Shown piece after piece: positions 1 to 7,972 of a DNA stretch of 64,000 nt. Position 1 is the first letter of the stretch. Every line of letters starts with the position of its first letter. The notes below the pieces were generated by a model, which did no database searches, was not told the origin of the DNA, and worked only from the letters and a program-made list of their open reading frames with translations. Location of the stretch: positions 124,001 to 188,000 of the forward strand of contig JANOMT010000006.1 in assembly GCA_031420415.1 (NCBI GenBank), in the 5' to 3' direction. A program made the position numbers and the translations under genes. This DNA is from JANYGA01 sp031420415 (GTDB lineage: Bacteria > Vulcanimicrobiota > Vulcanimicrobiia > Vulcanimicrobiales > Vulcanimicrobiaceae).

Positions 1-28
1 ACGATCGCATACCTTCGATCCTTCGAAA

Positions 29-634
29 ATGAGCGATCGTAACGAGATCGTCTCCGCACTACTCGCGGTCATAGACGAACGCGATCCCGCGACATGCGAG
101 CATTCTCGCGCCGTCGGCATGTGGTCGGGTCGTATCGCAAAGACGCTCGGGCTCTCCACCGACGAACAAAATTTCGCGGTTCTCGCGGGGACGTTGCACG
201 ACGTCGGCAAGATCACCACGCCGAGCGAAATTTTACGCAAGCCCGGCCCCCTCGTCGATGAGGAATGGCAGATGATGCGCACGCACGCACGCGTCGGAGC
301 GAAGATTCTCGAGCGCATGCCCGCGCTGCACGACGTGGCACCGATCGTGCGTTGGCATCACGAACGGATCGACGGCGCGGGATATCCCGACGGGCTCGCG
401 GGTGACGAAATTCCGTTCGTCGCGCGCATCGTCTGCGTCGCCGACTCGTTCCATGCGATGATCAGCAAACGCCCCTATCGCAAAGCGCTGCCGGTTTTGC
501 TCGCTCTCGACGAGTTACGCGCCGGCGTCGGTACGCAATGGGATCGCAACGTGATCGAAGCGGTGTTGCAAATCGTGCAACCCGCAGGTTCCGTGCGCCG
601 GATCGGCCTGCTGCGGAGCGCGTCGAGCGCCTAA
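29..634 (+). CDS. HD-GYP domain protein, probable cyclic-di-GMP phosphodiesterase
   Basis: A 201-residue, stand-alone HD-GYP domain. The metal-binding HD pair lies at residues 57-58 (context LHDVGK) and the family signature HHERIDGAGYPDG at 110-122. Family members hydrolyse cyclic di-GMP through a two- or three-iron centre. No receiver, PAS or membrane segment is present, so the protein is probably cytosolic and would need a partner for signal input. The length is close to the minimum for one HD-GYP domain. It converges on the TldE gene with a four-base overlap at their stops. Only 28 bases precede it in the window, so its upstream context is unknown. Confidence 0.9.
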   Translation: MSDRNEIVSALLAVIDERDPATCEHSRAVGMWSGRIAKTLGLSTDEQNFAVLAGTLHDVGKITTPSEILRKPGPLVDEEWQMMRTHARVGAKILERMPALHDVAPIVRWHHERIDGAGYPDGLAGDEIPFVARIVCVADSFHAMISKRPYRKALPVLLALDELRAGVGTQWDRNVIEAVLQIVQPAGSVRRIGLLRSASSA

Positions 635-1962
635 AAGTCCGTGCCACTGTCGAAGCGGAAGCCTTCGATCTTCACGGCCGGAACGACCATGCGATAACCG
701 TACCCCTCGGTACGCTCGGCCTCGCTAGCGAATTCGCAGTGGCGTAGCGCTTCGAGAATGCTTTGGTTGAAGCGCATGTTGCGCACGCCTGCGGTGATCC
801 GGCCGTCTTCGATGAGGAACGTTCCGTCTCGCGTCATCCCGGTGACGATGGTCTTCCGTTCGTCGACGGGACGGATGTACCAGAAGCGGCTGACGAGCAG
901 GCCGCGTTTGGTCTGCGCGATGAGGTCTTGCGTCGATCGCGACCCGGTCGAGACGACGACGCTTCGTGGCTCGGGTCCGCTGGCACTGGGAACCGCGAAA
1001 CCGTGGCCGGTATTGGCGATGCCGAGTTTTCGCGCGTAACGTGCGTCGGTGACGACGTGGTTCGCCACGCCCGCCTCGAAAAGCGGGACGCGCGTGCGCG
1101 GCGCTCCCTCGAAATCGAAGGGTAGGTCGGCGAGGAAGGGATGCGTGTGGTCGTCCCACATGGTCACGTTCTCTCCCACGTACGTGCGGCCCAGGCCGTC
1201 TGCGAGAAACGACGCGCCATCGACGTAGGTCTGTGCGGAGAAATGATCGGTAAGGTACGAGAGCAATTCGCCGATCGCTGCGGGTTCGAGAATGACGGTC
1301 CAGGCGCCCGGGTCGACGGCGATCGGTGCGGTACCGACGCGCGTCTTCGCGACCGCGATCGCGCCCGCGGCCGCGCCGTCGAGGGCGGCCACGTCGTTTG
1401 CATAGCGTTCGGCGAATCCCGTCGCGTCGGCGGCGTTTGCTTTGACGTTGAGGCCGCACGCGGTGCCGTCGAATGAAAGCAACGTTCCCGTACTATTGGC
1501 GATCGTGATGCCGGTCTGCGACGTGGTGACGTAGCCTGCGGCCCATACCGATGCGGCCTCGGCTTCGGTGACGATCGCGGCGACCGTCGCGGCGCGCGCC
1601 GTCGGCGACGCAGCCGCGGTCGCTGCGACGAAGGCGCCGTGCGGGGCCGGGATCGGCGCGGTATGCAGGAGCGCGCGCGCGATGACGTCGGCTGGAGCGA
1701 ACGCGGCGATCGCGCGCGCGCGTGCGACCGTTTGTGCGAGCGATGCCGAGCCCAGGTCGTTCGTGACCGCGACGCCCGTTCGGCCGTCGACGATCGTTCG
1801 CACGCGAACGGTCGTGTCGGCACTCGCGAGATTTTGGTGGACGGCGTTGTGTGTGAAGCGCGTCAAGCCGCTCGCGCTGCTCGTCACGATCGCCTCGCAC
1901 GCATCGCCTCCGGCGAGATCGAGGATCGTGCGCGCGAGGGCTACGCGTTCGGACTCACGCAT
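631..1962 (-). CDS. tldE: TldE/PmbA-family protein (metalloprotease partner subunit)
   Basis: A 443-residue TldD/PmbA-family protein and the second member of a tldD-tldE pair. The open frame extends upstream, but the ATG at 1962 is the likely start: it overlaps the end of tldD by 8 bases, and homology begins right after it. It lacks the HExxxH zinc motif of the upstream partner, as expected of the TldE/PmbA subunit. In characterised systems TldD and TldE form a heterodimeric protease that degrades unfolded or modified peptides, including maturation of microcin B17 and inactivation of CcdA. The native substrate here cannot be told from sequence. Confidence 0.88.
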   Translation of the reverse strand: MRESERVALARTILDLAGGDACEAIVTSSASGLTRFTHNAVHQNLASADTTVRVRTIVDGRTGVAVTNDLGSASLAQTVARARAIAAFAPADVIARALLHTAPIPAPHGAFVAATAAASPTARAATVAAIVTEAEAASVWAAGYVTTSQTGITIANSTGTLLSFDGTACGLNVKANAADATGFAERYANDVAALDGAAAGAIAVAKTRVGTAPIAVDPGAWTVILEPAAIGELLSYLTDHFSAQTYVDGASFLADGLGRTYVGENVTMWDDHTHPFLADLPFDFEGAPRTRVPLFEAGVANHVVTDARYARKLGIANTGHGFAVPSASGPEPRSVVVSTGSRSTQDLIAQTKRGLLVSRFWYIRPVDERKTIVTGMTRDGTFLIEDGRITAGVRNMRFNQSILEALRHCEFASEAERTEGYGYRMVVPAVKIEGFRFDSGTDF

Positions 1963-3406
1963 CGTAGCCGACCCCGACGCGCACGTTGCGAAAGCGTGCG
2001 GGCGACGCGGCTTGCGCGGTGCGCCCCGTCTGCATCGGCTCGCCTTTTCCGCAATTCGGTGTGCCCCAGGCGACCCACGAATGCTCGTCGGCCACGGCAT
2101 CGCAGCTATTCCAAAACTGTGGCGTCACGCCGGCATACGTGGGATTTTTCACCATGCGTGTTTTCTTGCCGCCTTTGATTTCCCAGCCGATCTGACAGCC
2201 GAATTGGAAGTTGAGCCGATGATCGTCGATCGACCACGAGCGGTTGGATTCCATGTAGATGCCATCATCGACGCCATCGAAGAGCGCCTCGAAAGGAACG
2301 TCGCCCGGTAATAAATTGAGATTGCACATGCGAATCATCGGCACGTTGCGCCAATTCTCGGCGCGGACGCAGGCGTTGGTGGCGCGACCGATCGTGCGCG
2401 CGGTATCGCGCGAGCTCTCGAATCCAACGAGCACGCCGTCGCGAACGATATCGTCGACGATGCTCTTGCTGCCTTCGTCGTCGTAGCCCACGGTCGCGAA
2501 TCCGCGTGGCATCGTATTATCGATCACGATCGTAACGTGCGGCGAGCCGTATTGGAGATGTCCGAGTTCGGATGGGTCGAGAAAACTCGTCCCGGAGAAA
2601 TTCGCTTCCCAGCCCATGATGCGATCGAGTTCGGCTGCGTGGCCGAGCGATTCGTGAATCTGTAACGAGACCTGCGAACCGCCCAAGATGATGTCGCGCA
2701 CGCCGGCGGGGCACTGCGGTGCCGTCAAGAGTTGCGTCGCCTCCTCGCCGATGCGCGCCGCGTTCTCGAGCAATGCCGCTGCTTCGATGATTTCCCACCC
2801 GCCGCTTTGATAGAGCCCGATGTCGCCCGGATACGAGCGGTCTTGCGCGTCGTCGTCGCCGACCGCGAGCGCGGAGCAACCGCTGCCGCTTTGGACGATC
2901 GTCTGCTCGATGCGCGAGCCCGTCGTGCTGTAAAAGACTTTCTCGGTCTGCCAGAGATCGATCCACGCGCGTCCGACGCGCACGCTCGGCGTCGCGTGCA
3001 AGGCGCGCTCGACATCGAGTAAGAGCGCGACGCGTTCGCCGAGCGGCACGCTCGCGGGATCGCGTTCGACGGGCGTTCGAAACGTGTCGACGTAGCGTTC
3101 CGTCGGTGCTTGCGCGAAGCGATGCTTCGCAATCGCCGCACCGGCTCTCGCGATCGCGACGGCGAGGGCGGCCGTATCGTCGACGCCCGCATCGTCGAGC
3201 CGCGCGCTTGCGGCGAAGCCCCACGCACCGTCGACGAACGCGCGAATGCCATACCCGCAACTCCGCGCATCGGTGAGCGTCACGACGTCGCCGTTGCGGA
3301 CTTCGGCGCGTTCGGTCCGACCGTCGTCGAATCGGATATCGGCGTAGCTCGCCCCGTGTGAGCTTGCGGCATCGAGTGCGCGGGCGGCGAGTGCATCGAA
3401 CATCAT
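1955..3406 (-). CDS. tldD: TldD-family zinc metalloprotease
   Basis: A 483-residue TldD homologue carrying the zinc-binding HExxxH motif as HESLGH at residues 251-256. It is the catalytic member of the TldD-TldE pair; the active site is thought to sit in a cavity that admits only unfolded chains. The frame begins with two adjacent ATG codons, and the first overlaps the stop of the upstream DUF4337 gene by four bases (ATGA type). Its own end overlaps tldE by 8 bases. This tight packing indicates one leftward operon starting with the nitrilase-like gene at 5398. Confidence 0.92.
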   Translation of the reverse strand: MMFDALAARALDAASSHGASYADIRFDDGRTERAEVRNGDVVTLTDARSCGYGIRAFVDGAWGFAASARLDDAGVDDTAALAVAIARAGAAIAKHRFAQAPTERYVDTFRTPVERDPASVPLGERVALLLDVERALHATPSVRVGRAWIDLWQTEKVFYSTTGSRIEQTIVQSGSGCSALAVGDDDAQDRSYPGDIGLYQSGGWEIIEAAALLENAARIGEEATQLLTAPQCPAGVRDIILGGSQVSLQIHESLGHAAELDRIMGWEANFSGTSFLDPSELGHLQYGSPHVTIVIDNTMPRGFATVGYDDEGSKSIVDDIVRDGVLVGFESSRDTARTIGRATNACVRAENWRNVPMIRMCNLNLLPGDVPFEALFDGVDDGIYMESNRSWSIDDHRLNFQFGCQIGWEIKGGKKTRMVKNPTYAGVTPQFWNSCDAVADEHSWVAWGTPNCGKGEPMQTGRTAQAASPARFRNVRVGVGYDA

Positions 3407-4008
3407 TGGAGGCTCAATCCGTAGAGAACGACGCCAAGGCCTCCCGCGGCCGCAGTGGCCGCGAAATAGATGAGAAAGGTCGACGACGTTAGTGCCGCGA
3501 TCGAGACGATCGCAATCGCTACTTCGAAGAGCGTCACGCCGCCCTCCATCACGTCGTGCGCGTGAGCGAAGCGTTCCGATCGTTCGACCGCGCTCTTCGC
3601 CTGCTCTTCTTCCAGCCGCGCCTTTTCGAGGATCGGCACCTTCTCGGTGTTCTCACGTTTTGCTACGGTGGCGAGTTTTGCATGGACGCTCGCGGACATC
3701 GTGGGATTGGCCTCTTCGAGCGCTTCGTACAGATGTTGTTTGATACTTTTGGATTCATAGAAGTTGTACGAATCCGCCGCCTCGGTTCGCAGAAAGATCG
3801 CTTGATTTTTGAGAGACATCGCTTCGGTGCCGCTCTTATTTGAAAGGAGCGAAGCGATCGCCGCAGTGACGGCGAGCAAGGCGGCGGCGAGCGGAACCCA
3901 ACGTGCGTGTGGTTTAATCGCATGTTTCCCATCGCCGCCGCCGACGGCGTGTTCGTGCCGTTCGCTCGCTTCGGCAATCGCTTTGTGGGCGTCGAAATCA
4001 TCGAGCAT
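3403..4008 (-). CDS. DUF4337-like membrane protein
   Basis: A 201-residue protein with a short histidine-rich N-terminus and one transmembrane helix at about 45-65. A long charged, probably coiled-coil stretch follows at about 70-155, and two closely spaced hydrophobic segments sit near the C-terminus. This layout and the KSIKQHLYE stretch fit the DUF4337 family, whose function is unknown. The longer open frame continues upstream, but I chose the ATG at 4008 because upstream residues are arginine/proline-rich and read antisense to the neighbouring gene. It overlaps the hydrolase gene by 11 bases and tldD by 4, so it is translationally coupled to both. Confidence 0.8.
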   Translation of the reverse strand: MLDDFDAHKAIAEASERHEHAVGGGDGKHAIKPHARWVPLAAALLAVTAAIASLLSNKSGTEAMSLKNQAIFLRTEAADSYNFYESKSIKQHLYEALEEANPTMSASVHAKLATVAKRENTEKVPILEKARLEEEQAKSAVERSERFAHAHDVMEGGVTLFEVAIAIVSIAALTSSTFLIYFAATAAAGGLGVVLYGLSLQ

Positions 4009-5398
4009 GGGGCGTCTCCAAAAATGGCTGCGTGGGAAAGCTTTGGGCGATACGTTCGGCGGTGCGTAGGCCCGCGAGCACGTCGGTCGTCGGAGCGACC
4101 GTCGTCGCTGCGGTTCGCGCCGGATCGTAAACGAACGCCGCGAGCGTGTAGCGGGCGAAGGTTCCGGCGGCGACGGCTCCATCGGGGTCGACGATGTAAC
4201 TTCGCTCGTCGCTCGCGAAGACGAGAACGTATGCGCGGAGTTCGGCCGCTCGGCTCCGAGCGAACGCGACGGTCGCAGCATCGTCCTGCCCGGCGTGCCA
4301 GATGAAACAATCGATGCCTGCTAGGCGCGCCCCGACCAAGGCTCGCGGCGATGTGAGCGTTGCCGCATCGAGATTGGCAATACGAAGACCCGCAACGTCG
4401 ATTATCGCGTCATGCCGTGCGACGACGGCAACGGTCATACCGCGTTCGCTCCGCTCCGTGGTCGCGGTGCCCCGAGCGATCAGCACGTCGGCATCGGCAT
4501 CGGCGGCATGACCGACGTGCCGTTCGATCGTTGCTTCGTCGGACGCGCTGGTGAAGGCGACGCGAAGTCGCCGCGACGGTGGCGGCGCGAACGTCTCAAT
4601 GATGGCCGGCGATACGGGCGCAAAGTTTCGACGAGCGGGTCGCGTTCGACCCCCGACGACGACGTTTCCTCGAACGATCGAGGGATGCGTTTCGTCGCCG
4701 CGCGCGATCGTCGCGCCGTCTGCATCGAAGATCGCGCTCTTGCCGCAGTACGCCACGCTCGCACGTTCGACGCCGACTTTATTTGCCGCAACGAACGGCA
4801 CGCCGTTCTCTCTCGCGCGAATCGACGCGATGAAATCGGCTTGAATGTTCTCGAACGCCAGCGGATCGCGCCCACTCGTAACCCATGCCGTCGGCATCAC
4901 CAAAAGTTCGGCACCGCGATCGCAGAGCGTCGCCGCAATCGTCGGGATCCGTCCGTCGGCGCAGATCAGGAGACCGAGATTTCCCAGTGGCGTCGCGATC
5001 GGTTCGAGCGTCTCACCCGCGGCGTACCAACGACGGTCGAAGTGCCATAAGAATTGCTTCGCTGCGTACCCGAGTTCGCGGCCATCGGGGCCGAGTACGA
5101 TCGCGGCATTGTACGTGCGATCGCCCACGATTTTCGCGGCGCCATAGACGATCGTTGCCGCATGGCGACGCGCGCGTGCGGCGAGATCCGCGCGCGCATC
5201 GCTGAGTTGCTCGCTCGAAACGGGTTCCGAGCCGAGCACGTATCCAGGCACGCTCCCTTCGGGCAGCACGACGAGCTTCGCGCCGCCCGCGCATGCGTCG
5301 TCGACCGCAGCGAGGAGGTGCGGCCACGCACGAGCGAAGTCGTTTCGATCGTGTGCGACGACTTGCACGCATGCGACGGGTATTTCACGGGGATACAT
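3998..5398 (-). CDS. carbon-nitrogen hydrolase (nitrilase superfamily)
   Basis: A 466-residue protein with an N-terminal nitrilase fold. The Glu-Lys-Cys triad is visible as E47 (VVLPEGS), K114 (AAKQFLWH) and C146 (LLICADG), so amide or nitrile hydrolysis is likely. The second half, from about residue 280, looks like a diverged, truncated repeat of the same fold without an obvious second triad. Substrate is not predictable; N-carbamoyl-amine, omega-amide or D-amino-acid amides are all possible. The frame extends to 5599, but the ATG at 5398 starts where homology starts. It heads the leftward operon with DUF4337, tldD and tldE, which hints at a shared role in peptide or amide turnover. Confidence 0.82.
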   Translation of the reverse strand: MYPREIPVACVQVVAHDRNDFARAWPHLLAAVDDACAGGAKLVVLPEGSVPGYVLGSEPVSSEQLSDARADLAARARRHAATIVYGAAKIVGDRTYNAAIVLGPDGRELGYAAKQFLWHFDRRWYAAGETLEPIATPLGNLGLLICADGRIPTIAATLCDRGAELLVMPTAWVTSGRDPLAFENIQADFIASIRARENGVPFVAANKVGVERASVAYCGKSAIFDADGATIARGDETHPSIVRGNVVVGGRTRPARRNFAPVSPAIIETFAPPPSRRLRVAFTSASDEATIERHVGHAADADADVLIARGTATTERSERGMTVAVVARHDAIIDVAGLRIANLDAATLTSPRALVGARLAGIDCFIWHAGQDDAATVAFARSRAAELRAYVLVFASDERSYIVDPDGAVAAGTFARYTLAAFVYDPARTAATTVAPTTDVLAGLRTAERIAQSFPTQPFLETPHAR

Positions 5399-5447
5399 GT
5401 AAGTCGAAACTCCAACGACGCTGATCGCACGCCGAGCGAGGTTTTCT

Positions 5448-6140
5448 ATGAAGCGAGTTATCGGGCTTGTTTTTATGTGCGCTGCCGCTTCCTGTATCGC
5501 GACAGAGGCACTGACCACCGCATCGACCGCCGCGCCTGCTCTCACAATTGGGTACGCGAAAAAAACGTCGGCGTCGGTCACGCTTTCGAACAAGGCCAAG
5601 GCCGCGGCGAAAGAAGCGGCGCGTCAAGAGAAGATGAAAACACTCGCACCCGGCGACGAGTATTTCGGGCCGCTCAAGCTGAGTTTCATCGGGATACGAA
5701 ACACGTTGCGCGACGTCGGTTTGCGGTACGACGTCAATCACGATCTCGCGAAGCAGAGCTTCGCAACGGCGCAATTGACGGAACGTTCGATCCGCGATTG
5801 GCAGAAAAAATATCTGCACGATACTCAATTACCGCGTGCGGTCTTCTTGCTACAACGGTTATATACAAAAGTGCTTTCGCAAGAATCGCGCGATCGCGCG
5901 CGCTTGACGGCGATGTGGCTCGCAACGGATTTTCGCAGCTCGCCGCAGGCGAAACAGATGACGAAGACGCTCGCCTACGAGCATCTCGCGCCATTACCGC
6001 CGCCCACGCCCGAGCCCACGCCGACGCCGGCTCCCGAACCGCCGTATACGTCGATTTTCGGTAAGGCATATCCATCGGAATTCGCCGCGCCGACGTCCGC
6101 ACCGGTCGCGCCGACCCCGAGGCCGATGCCGTCGCGGTGA
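5448..6140 (+). CDS. secreted hypothetical protein
   Basis: A 230-residue protein of unknown function. It begins with a Sec-type signal peptide (Lys-Arg, then a hydrophobic stretch to about residue 28). A helical, charged middle region (about 60-180) is followed by a proline/threonine-rich tail made of PTPEP and PTPAP units. There are no cysteines after the signal region and no enzyme motif I recognise. The proline-rich end suggests a periplasmic or cell-wall-spanning linker. It is divergent from the hydrolase operon across about 50 bases, which must hold both promoters. Confidence 0.75.
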   Translation: MKRVIGLVFMCAAASCIATEALTTASTAAPALTIGYAKKTSASVTLSNKAKAAAKEAARQEKMKTLAPGDEYFGPLKLSFIGIRNTLRDVGLRYDVNHDLAKQSFATAQLTERSIRDWQKKYLHDTQLPRAVFLLQRLYTKVLSQESRDRARLTAMWLATDFRSSPQAKQMTKTLAYEHLAPLPPPTPEPTPTPAPEPPYTSIFGKAYPSEFAAPTSAPVAPTPRPMPSR

Positions 6141-6413
6141 GGCGGGGGCACATAAGCGACACGAGAATTCGAACGTGATCGCGAGGTTGATCTGTTGACT
6201 CCCGCGTTCAAGTCATGCCGCTGCGACTCGAAGGCGACGAATTAGTAACTGTTCTCTCGCAAAAATCGTCATCCGGGTGTTGCGGAGGCTCCGTACGCTT
6301 CGACGTTCGGGGGGAAGCGAAGACTGGGGGACGTCGAGCGGGCGACTTTCCCGAGATGACGACTTCCAGTTTCCCGACCGGACGCCCGCACCACATCTGG
6401 CCCCCCAAAGGAA
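6141..6413. other. non-coding gap with a decayed copper-amine-oxidase-N segment
   Basis: No intact gene is convincing here. On the minus strand, about 6326-6395 resembles the part of the neighbouring porin-like gene at about 7452-7530. It would read VGKLEVVISGK where the intact gene reads VGKSEVVINGE, and then the frame breaks. The rest of the stretch shows nothing I can name. It is probably the remains of a tandem paralogue. Confidence 0.45.
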
Positions 6414-6447
6414 GAAAACGCCCCCCGCGATTGCGGGAGGCGTTTTC
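6414..6447 (-). terminator. strong hairpin terminator after the beta-barrel gene
   Basis: A near-perfect inverted repeat, gaaaacgcc-cccgc against gcggg-ggcgttttc, with a four-base loop and one mismatch. The outer arm is A4/T4-rich on both sides, so it can act in either direction. It lies 33 bases beyond the stop of the leftward copper-amine-oxidase/barrel gene. Confidence 0.8.
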
Positions 6448-6479
6448 TCTTTGGCCTAGAGGCCGGATTCGAACTCCGC

Positions 6480-7850
6480 TTAGAAGTGGAGGCCGAGTCC
6501 GCCGTAGAGGCTGTTGGAGTTGGCGTTGCCCGGAGCATTTTGCTTGCCCGTCAGATGGTTTCCGAGGAAGCCAAAGTCAAGGAAGAGCGGGGTTTTCGGG
6601 ACGTTGATCGTGAGGCCCGCCGCGTATTTGAACTCGCGGTATTGGAGCTTCTGGCCAAAGCCATTTTGATCGATATAGTCGCCCGAGAGCTGCGGGTAGT
6701 ACAGGGCGCTACCGTAGATCGAGATCGGCTGCGAGAATTCTGGCAGCTTTTCGAGACCGCCGCCGAAGCCGTTGAGACGCGGGTAACCGTAGTTACCGTA
6801 GCGCTGCATGTAGCTGCCGACGAGGAAGATCTTCGGATTTGCGACGCCGACGCCGAAGCGTCCGTCGATTTCTGTGTCACGTGCGTCGAACGACGGGACG
6901 AACGCTGAGCCTGAGCCGCCAAGCGGCGTAACGCAACCTTGATCGCCGATAGCGCCGAGCGGTGGCGCGACACTGCAAACCGGTGCTCCGGCGCCATTGA
7001 AGTTGCCGTCGGCTCCGGTGTTGCCATTCTGATCGAATCGCGTGCTGCCGCGATGCGGATAGCGGAACGAGCGATAGTCGGCTTCCGCCAAGAATGCGAG
7101 GTTGTTGACGTTGAATGTCACCCCTGCGCGGCCGGCTGCCGAAGCGCCGCCCTTGTTACCGGGGCTGAACTCGTTGTACACCTTGGGCGCGAAAAGCACG
7201 TCGGCTGCGATGAAGGCATCGAAAGCCTTCGTCGGAGTGGGTGTCGGCGCGAGGGTCGGTGCGGGGGTCGGTGCCAGTGTCTTGACGGGCGCCGGGGTTG
7301 CTGGGATCGGCGTTGCCGGGGGCGGCGTCGCGATCGGAGCGTTCAGGTAACGGACGACGACGAGGCGCTTATCGGCAACCCAGAGGACGTACGCGCCCAT
7401 GCCTTCGCTGATAACGCGAAGCGGCACGACGAGCGAACCCTTGTAGATTTCGGGGGGAACGTCGAGCGGGCGTGCTTCGCCGTTGATCACGACTTCCGAT
7501 TTTCCGACGGTGACTTGGACGTCGGCGCCGGGCTTAGAAACATCGACGGTTTTCGTCGAAGCGTTGTACGAGACGGTCGCACCCATCTGCTCGAACATCG
7601 AGCGCAATGGAACAAGGATCGTCTTCCCGCGCACTAGAGCGGCCAGGACGCGACCCTTTGTCAGGCGGTCGGGCTTCGAATAGACGTGCTGGTCATTGTA
7701 CAAGATCGGGACTTCACCAGACGGCGGCGTGCCGAATGCAGGCGCTGGGGCCTGTGCGAGTGCGGGCGCGAGCGCCGACACCGAGAAGCTCACGATCCCG
7801 AACGCGATCGTCGCTAAACCGACGAGGTAGCGCGAAACGAGTCGTTTCAC
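6480..7850 (-). CDS. copper amine oxidase N-terminal-like domain fused to a putative outer-membrane beta-barrel
   Basis: A 456-residue exported protein. A signal peptide ending near ALAQA is followed by a copper-amine-oxidase-N1-like domain (about residues 45-165; typical VPLRSMFEQMGA and VPLRVISEGMGAYV blocks), a proline/threonine/alanine-rich linker (about 175-215), and a C-terminal half of alternating aromatic strands ending in Phe (GLGLHF), as expected of an outer-membrane barrel. I chose GTG at 7850 because AGGAGG sits 9 bases upstream; the longer frame to 7982 has no such site. The domain pair suggests a barrel anchored to the cell wall by its periplasmic domain, but cargo is unknown. 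A strong hairpin follows the gene. Confidence 0.75.
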   Translation of the reverse strand: MKRLVSRYLVGLATIAFGIVSFSVSALAPALAQAPAPAFGTPPSGEVPILYNDQHVYSKPDRLTKGRVLAALVRGKTILVPLRSMFEQMGATVSYNASTKTVDVSKPGADVQVTVGKSEVVINGEARPLDVPPEIYKGSLVVPLRVISEGMGAYVLWVADKRLVVVRYLNAPIATPPPATPIPATPAPVKTLAPTPAPTLAPTPTPTKAFDAFIAADVLFAPKVYNEFSPGNKGGASAAGRAGVTFNVNNLAFLAEADYRSFRYPHRGSTRFDQNGNTGADGNFNGAGAPVCSVAPPLGAIGDQGCVTPLGGSGSAFVPSFDARDTEIDGRFGVGVANPKIFLVGSYMQRYGNYGYPRLNGFGGGLEKLPEFSQPISIYGSALYYPQLSGDYIDQNGFGQKLQYREFKYAAGLTINVPKTPLFLDFGFLGNHLTGKQNAPGNANSNSLYGGLGLHF

Positions 7851-7972
7851 TAGTAATTGCCTCCTTGGAAAGTAAATGATTAGAGTAAACCGGGTCTGTT
7901 CCCATGAACTCGAAATGATGCTTACCCGTTGCATCACGGACCAAAACTTCGGCCCGAGGCATCTAAGTTTTC

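Noticed and set aside
6208..6408. 66-codon minus-strand ORF as a real gene
   Set aside because: Only about 20 residues resemble the neighbouring domain and the rest is out of frame; treated as decayed sequence.
6455..6482. tRNA T-arm-like sequence (cgga ttcgaac tccg)
   Set aside because: Only a four-base stem and loop; no acceptor, D or anticodon arms can be built around it on either strand, and it abuts a coding end.
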